This document shows positions 33,158 through 42,262 of a stretch of DNA of 64,000 nucleotides, piece after piece (position 1 is the first letter of the stretch; every line of letters starts with the position of its first letter). Origin of the DNA: Opitutaceae bacterium (GTDB lineage: Bacteria > Verrucomicrobiota > Verrucomicrobiia > Opitutales > Opitutaceae); NCBI GenBank assembly GCA_030648295.1, contig JAUSID010000286.1, positions 62,001 to 126,000 on the forward strand, in the 5' to 3' direction. Both the position numbers and the translations under genes were made by a program. Below the pieces are notes generated by a model that was not told where the DNA came from, did not search any database, and worked only from the letters and a program-made list of their open reading frames with translations.

Positions 33158-34093
33158 ATGATCACCAACCCACACATCCCGGCGCAGTCGGCGCACTGTT
33201 CCACGTCGCGTGGTTTCTCGCTCCTCGAGATCGTCCTCGTTCTGTTCGTGCTCGGCACGCTCGCGGCCCTGCTCACGCCCTCGGTGCGGGACATCATCGA
33301 AAAAAGCCGGCGCGACGCCGAGGTGCGCACGCTGGACGAACTCGCGACGACCGTCACGCAATCGTTCGAGAACACTGACCTCACGAACCTGAATATCGCC
33401 GCGCTTCCGGCCACGATCGCCGCGAGCGATTCGCCAACCGTGTTCTCCGCGTCGACGACGGCGCTCTACACGACGACCGACAACGGCGCGTGGTTTTCCA
33501 AGGTTGCACGATTGCGCGGGCTCACTCCACAGGTCGGCACAGCGCCCGGCACGCAGCCGGAACTCGCGCGCATCGCGTTCAATCCGCTGGGCAATTCACG
33601 ACTGATGTTTGCCGGGCCGGACGAGGTCGGACGCCAGCGTTTCCTGTTGGTGAGCCTCGCCGCCCGGAGCGAACAGCTCGCGCTGCCGCCCTACGAAGCG
33701 AGTTCCGCGTGGTTCGATTCGATCTGGAATCACGATTGGGAAAACCGCTCGGCGCAGCTTCCCGCCTATTGGCAGAGCCGGCTCACCGCCCCGCAGATCG
33801 CCGCATGGCACCAGGGCTCCGGCGGGCTCACGCAAGTTCACCGTCTCATCGTTCGCCGGATCGTGCTCCCGAAGTTTCGGGTGACGGTGAACAACAATCA
33901 CCCAACCGAGCAGGCGTTCGTTTCGTTCAACAACACGTCGAACGCGTTCACCGCGCCGGCGAATTCCGGAGCCACGAGCACGCCCGAGATTCTCGGCGGC
34001 CGACTCATCACCATCAACCGCGGCACCGCGTGGCCGGGAGTCGAAGCATTGCGCTTCCATCTCCGCGAAAACGCGACCGTCACCGTCCAATGA
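33158..34093 (+). CDS. type IV prepilin-like protein (large, first copy)
   Basis: 311 aa. Prepilin leader of 19 residues with cleavage at Gly19-Phe20 and Glu at +5 (GFSLLEIVLVLFVLG), then a long C-terminal globular part. It is much larger than GspG-type pseudopilins, so it may be a minor pilin or a pilin carrying a functional head. Its stop overlaps the start of the repeat adhesin (ATGA), so the two are probably made together. No prepilin peptidase was seen in the window. Confidence 0.85.
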   Translation: MITNPHIPAQSAHCSTSRGFSLLEIVLVLFVLGTLAALLTPSVRDIIEKSRRDAEVRTLDELATTVTQSFENTDLTNLNIAALPATIAASDSPTVFSASTTALYTTTDNGAWFSKVARLRGLTPQVGTAPGTQPELARIAFNPLGNSRLMFAGPDEVGRQRFLLVSLAARSEQLALPPYEASSAWFDSIWNHDWENRSAQLPAYWQSRLTAPQIAAWHQGSGGLTQVHRLIVRRIVLPKFRVTVNNNHPTEQAFVSFNNTSNAFTAPANSGATSTPEILGGRLITINRGTAWPGVEALRFHLRENATVTVQ

Positions 34094-37000
34094 AGTTCAC
34101 CTTCCCACCTACATTCGTGCTCCTGCTCATTGCGGCGACGCCCGCGGAACTTTCCGCGTTCAACTGGCCGGGCGGAACGATGTCGATTCCCCTGACGTGC
34201 TACGGGAACGAGGAGTTTGCCGGCTACGTTCCCACCAGTCCCTGGGGTTCGAGCAACTGGGTCAACGATCCCGTGTTGGAGCTGCGTGACAGTAGCTTTA
34301 ATGTTGTTGCGCAATATACGCTCACCGGAGGAGCCGGCGACTGGTATGATGGCGGTAGTCGGAGCGGCACCGCCACCTTCACCGCGCCTGCGGGCGACTA
34401 TTCGCTCAATGGTCGCAGGGGCACGAGGCACCAACTTATTTCAGGCGAAGGCTGGTCGGGTTGGACACTGACGTTTTCGAGCATTTCCGATCCGACCCCG
34501 CCTCAGCCGCTCAATTCGCCGCCGAGCATTTCGTGGAACACCACGCCGGGCACCGTGGCGAGTGGACAGTCCTATACGATCTCCGCGCACGGCCATGACG
34601 CCGACGGCAACCTCTCCCAGGTCAATGTGTGGAAAAGCGGCGTGGCGTTCGCGTTTGCCGGTGGCGGCAACGGCACCGACAACGATTCGGGCAATGCAAC
34701 GTCCGACACCGGCCCGACCACGGTTACGTTCACCGCGCAGGCGGTCGATTCCACCGGCGCCACTTCGGCCACGATCTCGCAGACCGTCACGGTGAGTGCG
34801 GCGAACTCCGCGCCGACCATCGCGTGGAACACGACGCCGGGCAGTGTGGCGAGCGGACAATCCTATACGATTTCCGCGCACGGCCATGACGCCAATGGCA
34901 ACCTCACCCAGGTCAATGTGTGGAAGAACGGCGTGGCGTTCGCGTTCGCCGGCGGTGGCAACGGCACCGACAACGATTCGGGCAATACGACCTCCGACAC
35001 CGGCCCGACGTCGGTTACGTTCACGGCGCAGGCGGTCGATGCGACTGGCGCCTCTTCGGCCACGATCTCGCAGACCGTAACGGTAAACGCGGCCAACGCC
35101 GCACCGACCATTGCGTGGAACACCACGCCGGGCAGTGTTGCGAGCGGGCAATCCTATACGATTTCCGCGCACGGCCACGATGCTAACGGCAACCTCACCC
35201 AGGTTAACGTGTGGAAGAACAGCGTGGCGTTTGCGTTCGCCGGCGGAGGCAACGGCACCGACAACGATTCGGGCAATACGACGTCCGACACCGGCCCGAC
35301 GTCGGTGACGTTCACGGCGCAGTCCGTCGATGCCGCGGGCGCCTCCTCGGCCACAATTTCGCAGACCGTCACCGTGGCGGCGCCATCGTCCGTCAGCGCC
35401 TCGATTGCCGCGAGTCCCACCAGTGCGACCGCGCCCGGTGCCACGACGCTCACGTGGTCCAGCGCCAACGCGACCTCGGTTTCGGTGAGCGGGAACGGCC
35501 TGAATAGTTCGGCGGCCAGCGGCAGCCAGACGCTCACCGGACTCGCCGCCGGCTCCTACACATATACTATCACCGCCCAGGGCAACGGCGGCCCGATGAC
35601 GCAGACGGCCACCTTCACCGTCGCGTCGGCTGCGTCGGTGACGGCATCAATAGGAGCGAGCCCCTCCACCGCGACGGCGCCGGGAGCCGCCACGATTACG
35701 TGGACGAGTGCGAACGCGACCGCGGTTTCCGTCACCGGCAACGGCCTGAGCAGCACCGCCACGAGCGGCAGCCAGACCGTGACGGGACTGCCGGCTGGCT
35801 CCTACGACTACACGATCACGGCACAGGGACCAAACGGTCCAGCGACTCAGACCGCCACCGTCACCGTGAGCGCCACTGCCGCCAACGTGACCGGTTCAAT
35901 CGGCGCCAGTCCGGCGAGTGCGACCGCGCCAGGCACGACGACAATTTCATGGAGCACGGCTAACGCGACGTCGGTGTCCGTGACCGGCACGGGCATCAAC
36001 AGCACAGCCCCGAACGGTAATCAGATCGTGAGCGGCCTCGCCGCAGGCACCTATACCTACACGCTGACGGCGCAAGGCACCGGCGGGCCGATCACGCGCA
36101 CGACGACATTTGCCGTGAACGCCGCGGGACCAAACGTCACCGGCAACATCAGCATTTCGCCGACGACGATGAATGTCGGCGGCACCGCCACGCTCACGTG
36201 GTCGACGACCAACGCCACCGCAGTAAAAGTCACCGGCTTCTCGATCTCCGGCGGCCCTTACGAAAGTTATCCCAATCTCACGGTCAACATCGGCGGGCTG
36301 CCAGCGGGCACATTCACCTACACGCTGGTCGCCCAAGGCGCCGGCGGCCCCGTAACGAAAACCGCCACCATCGTCGTCAACAGCACGGACGGGCTGGGCG
36401 CCAATCTCATCGTCACTCCCACGGTCATCTACTCCAACCAGAGCGCGACGATGAACTGGAACATCACCGGCGCGAATTTCAAATGGGTTCACGGTTGGAC
36501 GCCCAACTACAATGGCGTGAGCATTTATCCCGCGCCCGCCACCGGGTCCACGACGCTCTCCGGCCTTTCCCCCGGCACGTATAGTTACATGATCGAATAC
36601 GGCCCGGGGGTATTCTTCGGCACCCGGACCACTTACGCCTACCTGACGGTCCTCGGCGTTGACCGCACGGTCTCGACATCCGTTTCGCCGCCGGGCACCG
36701 GCACCGTGAGCGGAGCCGGCACCTACGCCGAAGGCGCTAGCGCCACGCTCACAGCCACGCCCGATGCCATGCATGTTTTTTCCGGATGGAGCGGCGACCA
36801 ATCCGGGGCGACGAATCCGCTGACCTTCACCGTCGGCGCACAAAACTACAGCATCGTCGCGAACTTCGCACTCCGCACTTTCAAGGTCGCGGCCGGCATT
36901 GCTCCAGCCGGCGCAGGTTCGGTCAGCGGCGCCGGCAGTTACGCGGTGGGAAGCACCGCCACGCTGTCCGCCACTGCGGATGCGACGCACACGTTTGCGG

Positions 37001-37635
37001 GCTGGAGCGGAGACATTTCCAGCACTGCGGATCCGCTTTCCTTCGTCGTCAACAACGACGTTTCCGTCGTCGCGAACTTCATCGCCACGAGTTTCACCCT
37101 CACGACCGCGGCGGTCGGCGGTGGGAGCGTCACGGCCGGCGGCGCGTATCCCGCTGGAACCATCGTGACGATTGCCGCGACGCCGGATGCCACGAATCGA
37201 TTCGTCGATTGGGCCGGCGATGCCAGCGGCACGGTTCCCACTGCGGTCGTCACGCTCGACCGCGACAAATCCATTCAGGCGAATTTCACCAGCAAGTTGG
37301 CGCAAACGATCCAGTTCGATCCGCCCGGGGATCTTGCGGTCAATTCACCGCCGTTTGCGCTCACCGCCATCGCTTCGTCCGGATTGCCGGTGGGCTTCAC
37401 GCTGCTGAGTGGCCCCGCGATTCTGTCGGGCAATTCCGTGGAGGTGACCGGCGCCGGCCCCGTAACGATCCAGGCCACGCAGCCGGGAGACGCGATGTAT
37501 CTGCCGGCCGCGCCAGTCAGCCGCACCTTCAACGTCATCGCGACCGCCACCCTCAAGTATCGCGGCGAAGCGCGCACCCTGCTGCGCGACGAATCCAACC
37601 ATGCCGCGCCGCCCTATGTCCTCGAAAAGCCCTGA
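34090..37635 (+). CDS. secreted tandem-repeat adhesin encoded in the pilus operon
   Basis: 1181 aa from ATG 34090; longer readings upstream are shadows of the prepilin gene. Signal peptide (about 1-21), then an N-terminal domain (about 22-140). Three near-identical 97-aa Ig/PKD-like repeats follow at 142-238, 239-335 and 336-432 (each with SWNTTPG or AWNTTPG, SGQSYTISAHGHD and NDSGN motifs). Next come about four 81-83-aa Ig-like repeats (ATAPGATTLTWSSANATSVS type) with a divergent fifth. Three InlB B-like repeats (GWSGD...VANF) lie at about 858-1070, with a final beta domain. No LPXTG, PEP-CTERM or type 9 sorting signal was recognised. A pilus-tip or surface adhesin for recipient contact is the best guess. 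Confidence 0.8.
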   Translation: MKFTFPPTFVLLLIAATPAELSAFNWPGGTMSIPLTCYGNEEFAGYVPTSPWGSSNWVNDPVLELRDSSFNVVAQYTLTGGAGDWYDGGSRSGTATFTAPAGDYSLNGRRGTRHQLISGEGWSGWTLTFSSISDPTPPQPLNSPPSISWNTTPGTVASGQSYTISAHGHDADGNLSQVNVWKSGVAFAFAGGGNGTDNDSGNATSDTGPTTVTFTAQAVDSTGATSATISQTVTVSAANSAPTIAWNTTPGSVASGQSYTISAHGHDANGNLTQVNVWKNGVAFAFAGGGNGTDNDSGNTTSDTGPTSVTFTAQAVDATGASSATISQTVTVNAANAAPTIAWNTTPGSVASGQSYTISAHGHDANGNLTQVNVWKNSVAFAFAGGGNGTDNDSGNTTSDTGPTSVTFTAQSVDAAGASSATISQTVTVAAPSSVSASIAASPTSATAPGATTLTWSSANATSVSVSGNGLNSSAASGSQTLTGLAAGSYTYTITAQGNGGPMTQTATFTVASAASVTASIGASPSTATAPGAATITWTSANATAVSVTGNGLSSTATSGSQTVTGLPAGSYDYTITAQGPNGPATQTATVTVSATAANVTGSIGASPASATAPGTTTISWSTANATSVSVTGTGINSTAPNGNQIVSGLAAGTYTYTLTAQGTGGPITRTTTFAVNAAGPNVTGNISISPTTMNVGGTATLTWSTTNATAVKVTGFSISGGPYESYPNLTVNIGGLPAGTFTYTLVAQGAGGPVTKTATIVVNSTDGLGANLIVTPTVIYSNQSATMNWNITGANFKWVHGWTPNYNGVSIYPAPATGSTTLSGLSPGTYSYMIEYGPGVFFGTRTTYAYLTVLGVDRTVSTSVSPPGTGTVSGAGTYAEGASATLTATPDAMHVFSGWSGDQSGATNPLTFTVGAQNYSIVANFALRTFKVAAGIAPAGAGSVSGAGSYAVGSTATLSATADATHTFAGWSGDISSTADPLSFVVNNDVSVVANFIATSFTLTTAAVGGGSVTAGGAYPAGTIVTIAATPDATNRFVDWAGDASGTVPTAVVTLDRDKSIQANFTSKLAQTIQFDPPGDLAVNSPPFALTAIASSGLPVGFTLLSGPAILSGNSVEVTGAGPVTIQATQPGDAMYLPAAPVSRTFNVIATATLKYRGEARTLLRDESNHAAPPYVLEKP
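34513..35385 (+). repeat. three tandem 291-bp coding repeats in the adhesin gene
   Basis: Repeat units start at 34513, 34804 and 35095, an exact 291-bp (97-codon) period. Long blocks are nearly identical at DNA level, for example around the SGQSYTISAHGHD and FAFAGGGNGTDNDSGN codons. High nucleotide identity implies recent duplication or ongoing homogenisation, and copy number may vary between strains. Confidence 0.85.
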
Positions 37636-37642
37636 TCTTCTC

Positions 37643-39052
37643 ATGTTTCTCATGAAGCACCCGCTCATCTTCATTCTCGCGACCGCGGTCGCCGTTGCCG
37701 CGGAGCCGTCGCCACTCGATCAGCCGATCGGCGCGCTGCGCTTCGAAAAAGCTCCGCTGCCGGCCGCGCTGCGCACGCTTGGCCGAGCCGGCGGCAAGAC
37801 GATTTTGATCGAGCCCGAGATCACCGGCGAGGTCACGGCCGACATTCCCGGCGGCACCCTGCGTTCGGCCTTGGTCGTTCTCACCGAGCCGGCCGGGTTC
37901 TACTTCGAGGAGACGGCTGCCGGCATCGCGGTCCGCCAACGCAAAACTGTCCTCTACGCGATCGACTATCCGCAGCTCACGCGGAGTGGCTCCGGCAGTG
38001 CCTCGATTACGCTGGGGGGCGCGACCGGCGGCGGCACGAATGGATACCCGGGCACCCTCCCTCTCGCACAGCAGCAAAACCTGAACACGGGCAACACGGC
38101 CTCGGATGCAACCCAGGTGTCCATCTCGCAGGAAAACCAGAACACCTTCTGGACGACGCTGGAATCCGAACTGCGGGCCATGCTAAAGGACGGCGACAGT
38201 CTCGTTCTCAATCGCTTCAGCGGCGTCGCTCAGATCACAGCCCCGATGAAACGGCACGAAACGATGAGCGCGTTCATCGAACTGGTGAACCGGCGCATCA
38301 CGCAGCAGGTCGAAATCGAGGCGCGCCTGGTCGAGGTCACTTTGCGTGACGAACAAAAGCTCGGCGTCGATTGGGATCTCGCCGCCACGAGTGTCGAGGG
38401 AGCGCGTGTGCAGGCTGCGTCGCCCGTCGATCTGACCGGCGTGGGCGGAACGTTGCTCGGCGCCAATACTTTTGCGGCAACGTTGGGCTTGGGCAAGGCC
38501 ACCGCCGTCATCCACGCGCTCAAGCAACAGGGCGATGTAAAAACCGTGGCCCAACCGCGGCTGCGCGCGCTCAACAATCAAACCGCGTTCATCAAGGTCG
38601 GTGAAGATCGGCCGTTCTTCCGGCTGCAGCAGACGACGACGCTGCAACAGCCGGGCGCGACGACCGCGTTCAACCAGACTCAAGAAAACTTTTCCGTTTC
38701 GACCATCACCATCGGCACGATCCTCGCCGTCACGCCACAGATCGACGGCAACAATACGATCACGCTCGACGTGCTGCCGGCCATCACGCGGTTGCAGGCC
38801 ATCGTCACGAGTCCCGACGGTCGTCAGACCGCACCGGTGACCGAGGTGAAACAGGCGTCCACCATCGTGCGGCTGCGCGATGGCGAGACAGCCATCATCG
38901 GCGGACTCATTTCGGAGGAGACCGGCGAAACGGTTCGGGGCGTGCCGGTGATCGGTCGCGTGCCCGTGATCGGAGCCGCGTTCCGCAGCAAGGCCAACCT
39001 GCGCGCGCGCACCGAACTCGTGATCTTCCTGACGCCCCGGATCGTCCGCTGA
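37643..39052 (+). CDS. gspD: secretin (GspD/PilQ/PilN superfamily)
   Basis: 469 aa from ATG 37643 (ATG 37652 is also possible). Signal peptide, then an N0-like/STN region (about 30-100, LRFEKAPLPAALRTLGRAGG). A Gly/Asn-rich linker (about 115-150) and the secretin domain (about 190-469) follow. Hallmarks are VEIEARLVEVTLRDEQKLGV, KTVAQPRLRALNNQTAFIKV and the signature VPVIGRVPVIGAAFRSK, then ELVIFLTPRIVR. It is short, like the secretins of R64-type thin pili and MSHA-type systems. It would form the outer-membrane gate for the pilus. Confidence 0.92.
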   Translation: MFLMKHPLIFILATAVAVAAEPSPLDQPIGALRFEKAPLPAALRTLGRAGGKTILIEPEITGEVTADIPGGTLRSALVVLTEPAGFYFEETAAGIAVRQRKTVLYAIDYPQLTRSGSGSASITLGGATGGGTNGYPGTLPLAQQQNLNTGNTASDATQVSISQENQNTFWTTLESELRAMLKDGDSLVLNRFSGVAQITAPMKRHETMSAFIELVNRRITQQVEIEARLVEVTLRDEQKLGVDWDLAATSVEGARVQAASPVDLTGVGGTLLGANTFAATLGLGKATAVIHALKQQGDVKTVAQPRLRALNNQTAFIKVGEDRPFFRLQQTTTLQQPGATTAFNQTQENFSVSTITIGTILAVTPQIDGNNTITLDVLPAITRLQAIVTSPDGRQTAPVTEVKQASTIVRLRDGETAIIGGLISEETGETVRGVPVIGRVPVIGAAFRSKANLRARTELVIFLTPRIVR

Positions 39053-39054
39053 CC

Positions 39055-40248
39055 ATGCTCGACCTTTTCCAAAAAATTCGGGCGCGGCCGCATCCGGCGC
39101 CACGCCGCACCGAGGGCGACGCCAGCCGCACCTTCGACGACGTGCTGCGCGCAGCGGTGGCGGAGCGCGCCAGCGACGTTCACTGCGAGCCCAAGGAAAA
39201 GGGGCTCGTCATCCGCTTCCGCATCGACGGCGAAATGCGCGAGTACCGGCACCTGCCGACCGGCGAGCGCGATGCGCTGCTCGCACGCGGAAAAATCTTC
39301 GGTGGGATGGACATCACGGAAAAGCGGCTGCCGCAGGACGGCCGCGCGACGCTGCACCAAGCCGGCAAGCGCCTGAACCTGCGCCTGAGCACGCTGCCGA
39401 CCGTGCACGGCGAAAACCTCGTCATTCGATTGCTCGATCAGTCGATGCCGGCGCAGTCGTTCGAGGATCTTGGGCTGGCGTCATCGCAGGCGGCGGCGCT
39501 GCACCGCGCGCTGACCGGGCCGGCGGGCCTCATCTACCTCACCGGACCGACGGGTTCGGGCAAGACGACGACGCTCCATTCCGCGCTGCACGCACTCGAT
39601 TATCGCGGACGCGTGATCCACACGCTCGAGGATCCGGTCGAGTATGAATTCGCGGGCATCCGGCAGACAGAGATTCGCGAAAAAATCGGCCTGACGTTCG
39701 CGAATTCGCTCCGCGCACTCCTGCGGCAGAACCCGGACATTCTGCTCGTCGGCGAAACCCGCGACGCCGAGACGGCACAGCTCGCCGTCCGCGCGGCGCT
39801 CACCGGGCATCTGGTGCTTTCGACGCTGCACACAAACGACGCGCTCGCGGCGATTCCGCGGCTGCGCGATCTCGGCGCGGAAAGTTTCCTCCTTGGCTCG
39901 GCGTTGCGACTGGTCGCGGCGCAACGGCTGGTCCGGCGGTTGTGCGACGAGTGCAAGGCGCCGCACCCGGAGAACCCACGGCTGTGCGATCAACACGCGA
40001 TGCCGACGGCGACGTTCTTCCGCGCGGTCGGCTGCAAGGCGTGTCACGACCGGGGATTTCGCGGGCGGATCGCCATCCATGAAGTGATCCCCGCCGAGAA
40101 ATTCCTGCCGCTGATCGCGGCCGATGCGCCGCTCGGCGATCTCGCGACCCTGCGGGACAAGGAAAAATTTCCGACGCTCTGGCAGCGCGGCGTGCTCGCG
40201 GCGGCCAGGGGTGTCACGACGGTCGAAGAGGTCGCCCGCGTGCTCTGA
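39055..40248 (+). CDS. gspE: GspE/PilB-type secretion ATPase
   Basis: 397 aa. Walker A GPTGSGKTTT at 164-173, Asp box THLEDPVEYE-like (HTLEDPVEYE), Walker B ILLVGETRDAET and His box TGHLVLSTLHTNDA. A zinc-binding tetracysteine lies at Cys297/Cys300 and Cys327/Cys330. The long N1 domain of full-size GspE is absent. It powers pilin assembly with GspF. The operon has no separate VirB11 ATPase, and VirB11 and GspE belong to the same superfamily. It starts 2 bp after the secretin stop. Confidence 0.93.
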   Translation: MLDLFQKIRARPHPAPRRTEGDASRTFDDVLRAAVAERASDVHCEPKEKGLVIRFRIDGEMREYRHLPTGERDALLARGKIFGGMDITEKRLPQDGRATLHQAGKRLNLRLSTLPTVHGENLVIRLLDQSMPAQSFEDLGLASSQAAALHRALTGPAGLIYLTGPTGSGKTTTLHSALHALDYRGRVIHTLEDPVEYEFAGIRQTEIREKIGLTFANSLRALLRQNPDILLVGETRDAETAQLAVRAALTGHLVLSTLHTNDALAAIPRLRDLGAESFLLGSALRLVAAQRLVRRLCDECKAPHPENPRLCDQHAMPTATFFRAVGCKACHDRGFRGRIAIHEVIPAEKFLPLIAADAPLGDLATLRDKEKFPTLWQRGVLAAARGVTTVEEVARVL

Positions 40249-40290
40249 ACAAAAAAGTTTCCGCGCTTCACGGCGCAATCAACCAAACGA

Positions 40291-41043
40291 ATGCAGACCA
40301 AACAAACTGTCCGGTCCTCGCAGGGTTACTCCCTGCTCGAACTCGTCCTCGTGCTCGCGATTGTCAGCGTGCTCGTCGGCCTCCTGCTCCCGAAAGGCTT
40401 CGACGCGCTGCGCAACGCGCGAATCCAGCAGGTCGAAAAAACCGTAGAGACGCTGAAAACGGCGATCACGGACTATATCACGCTCCCGGGTGGCAACGGT
40501 AGTTTGCCGCGCACCGAAGGCACGGGCGTCCCGTGTTCCGGGGCGGCCCTTTCCGGTGCGACTGACGTCGCCAAGGGAAACGGCGCGCGGCTCGACACCG
40601 TGCTCCTCGCGGTTGGCAAACTCGACCGGCCGCTCAGCCTGCGGATGGGCAGCCAGTTCTACGTGTCCACGGGCACGGGCAACGAAATGGCGTGGAATCA
40701 GGCCTTGCAGGCGTTCGTCATGACTCCGGATGCCGCGCCGCAGCGTAATTGGTCCGCGGTGACGCGTGTCGAGGCGCGCACTGCGGTGCCGGCCACAGCA
40801 CCCTCTGCTGCGCAGGGCGGCAACTTCCGGCTCGATGGGGTGACGAACCGCAACGCGAACGTGGTCGTGGCCTATCTCGTCATCCCGGCGGTGCCGGCAA
40901 AGGATGCCTACGAACTCGCGCTCTCGATGAATGCGCCCCAGCTCGCGCCTGTGGAAGGCGCCGCGTGCGACATCGGCCAAGTCGCCTACGCTGCTCCCAG
41001 CAACGGCATCACCGACGTCTATGTTTACATCGGTGAAATCTAA
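40291..41043 (+). CDS. type IV prepilin-like protein (second copy)
   Basis: 250 aa. Twelve-residue leader, cleavage at Gly12-Tyr13 and Glu at +5 (GYSLLELVLVLAIVSVLVGLLLP). A globular domain follows. It is a different protein from the 311-aa prepilin. It begins 42 bp after gspE, the only clear gap within the pilus part of the operon. Possible major pilin or pseudopilin; which of the two prepilins is the major subunit cannot be told from sequence. Confidence 0.85.
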   Translation: MQTKQTVRSSQGYSLLELVLVLAIVSVLVGLLLPKGFDALRNARIQQVEKTVETLKTAITDYITLPGGNGSLPRTEGTGVPCSGAALSGATDVAKGNGARLDTVLLAVGKLDRPLSLRMGSQFYVSTGTGNEMAWNQALQAFVMTPDAAPQRNWSAVTRVEARTAVPATAPSAAQGGNFRLDGVTNRNANVVVAYLVIPAVPAKDAYELALSMNAPQLAPVEGAACDIGQVAYAAPSNGITDVYVYIGEI

Positions 41044-42262
41044 AACACTCACCGCGCTCCTGTGGGGCGACCGCTGGTGGATCGAAGGACGCGACGAACC
41101 GGTTCCGTTCGGTGATCTGCACCTTGCCGCCGAAGCATTGCTCGCGCACTTCGTCCACGGCGGGAAGCCCGCCCGACTCCGGCTGATCTTTCAGCCGGAG
41201 TCCCTCCTCGCCCACAGTGTCGCGTGCCCCCGGGGAAATCGCGATCTGCTGCAGCTCGCCCTGAGCGAGCAGTTCCCGGTGCTCGCCAACGACGAACTCG
41301 CTTGGGGTTTCGAACCGATTGTGGGCGGGAGCGATCAATTCGCCACCATCCTGTATCACGAAACCCAGGCGGGACTGTTTGCCCTGGTGCAGGCGTTGCA
41401 CGACGGCGGCATTGAGATCGAGGGCGCATGGCCGCTCGGCACTGTCCTCAATCTGGTGCCGGACGATTGGCCGGACACCGGCGTGCTCACCGTCGTGGCC
41501 GTCGCGGAAAATCGCACGCTTGCCTATCGTCACATGGCCGATGGACGGCGCGAGGTTGACGGGGCAACCGGAGCGGACGCGGCAGTGTTCGCGCTAAATG
41601 CTCTGCGCACCGCGCTGGCCCGCACCGACACGGCGATCTACTTGGTCGGCTGCGACCCGGCGGGCGAGCGTCTGGCGGCACAATTGCCGGCTCCCGATGT
41701 GCCGCGGGTGCGTCTGCTGTCGTGGAGCACGCTTGTGCGCGCGGCCTCGACCTTGTCGCGCTCGCATCCGACGCAGTTGCTGCCGATCCCATCGCGGTGG
41801 AGCCCGCGCCGTGCGTTGCTCGCCGCGAGCGGTCTCGCGGCCATCGCCGCCCTCGGCTTTTTTGCCGATGCGGCACGCTTGACGTGGATGCAGCGGACAG
41901 CGGCAGCGGCGCAGCGCAGCGAGGCCGCGGCGCTGCGGACAAAGATCGCCGCGAGACGCGATGCCCAGCGCGAGTTGGCGACACTGCGCGCCGCGGTCGA
42001 GGCCGGGGAGCCGGCGACCGCGGTGTTCGCACCGTGGCTGCGCGAACTCGCCGCGAAACTCCCACGCGAGGCGGTCCTCACGCGCGTGGCGGCGACTCGC
42101 AGCCGCATCGCCGTCGAAGGTGGAGTCACCGGCCCGATGACTGACCCGGCGTGGCGTCAGTGGCTCGACGCCATCACGGCTCCCGGAACCCGCTGGCAAA
42201 TGAAAGAACGACCGCCGCTGCCGGTCGCCGCCTTCCAACTCACCGCCCACGCTCCCCAATGA
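41033..42262 (+). CDS. PilM/PilN- or GspL-like assembly protein
   Basis: 409 aa from GTG 41033, which overlaps the prepilin stop; ATG 41021 is an alternative start. The N-terminal half (about 1-250) is a cytoplasmic-looking domain (RDLLQLALSEQFPVLANDEL) consistent with a PilM/GspL actin-like fold. There is one membrane segment (ALLAASGLAAIAALGFFADA), then a coiled coil and a small C-terminal domain, as in PilN/GspL. It links the ATPase with the periplasmic parts. The assignment is structural and positional; identity to a named family is not certain. Confidence 0.6.
   Translation: MKSKTLTALLWGDRWWIEGRDEPVPFGDLHLAAEALLAHFVHGGKPARLRLIFQPESLLAHSVACPRGNRDLLQLALSEQFPVLANDELAWGFEPIVGGSDQFATILYHETQAGLFALVQALHDGGIEIEGAWPLGTVLNLVPDDWPDTGVLTVVAVAENRTLAYRHMADGRREVDGATGADAAVFALNALRTALARTDTAIYLVGCDPAGERLAAQLPAPDVPRVRLLSWSTLVRAASTLSRSHPTQLLPIPSRWSPRRALLAASGLAAIAALGFFADAARLTWMQRTAAAAQRSEAAALRTKIAARRDAQRELATLRAAVEAGEPATAVFAPWLRELAAKLPREAVLTRVAATRSRIAVEGGVTGPMTDPAWRQWLDAITAPGTRWQMKERPPLPVAAFQLTAHAPQ

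Noticed and set aside
35947-37305. 452-codon minus-strand frame opposite the adhesin
   Set aside because: Arises from repeated GC-rich codons of the adhesin; its Gly/Arg-rich translation is a shadow of the sense repeats.
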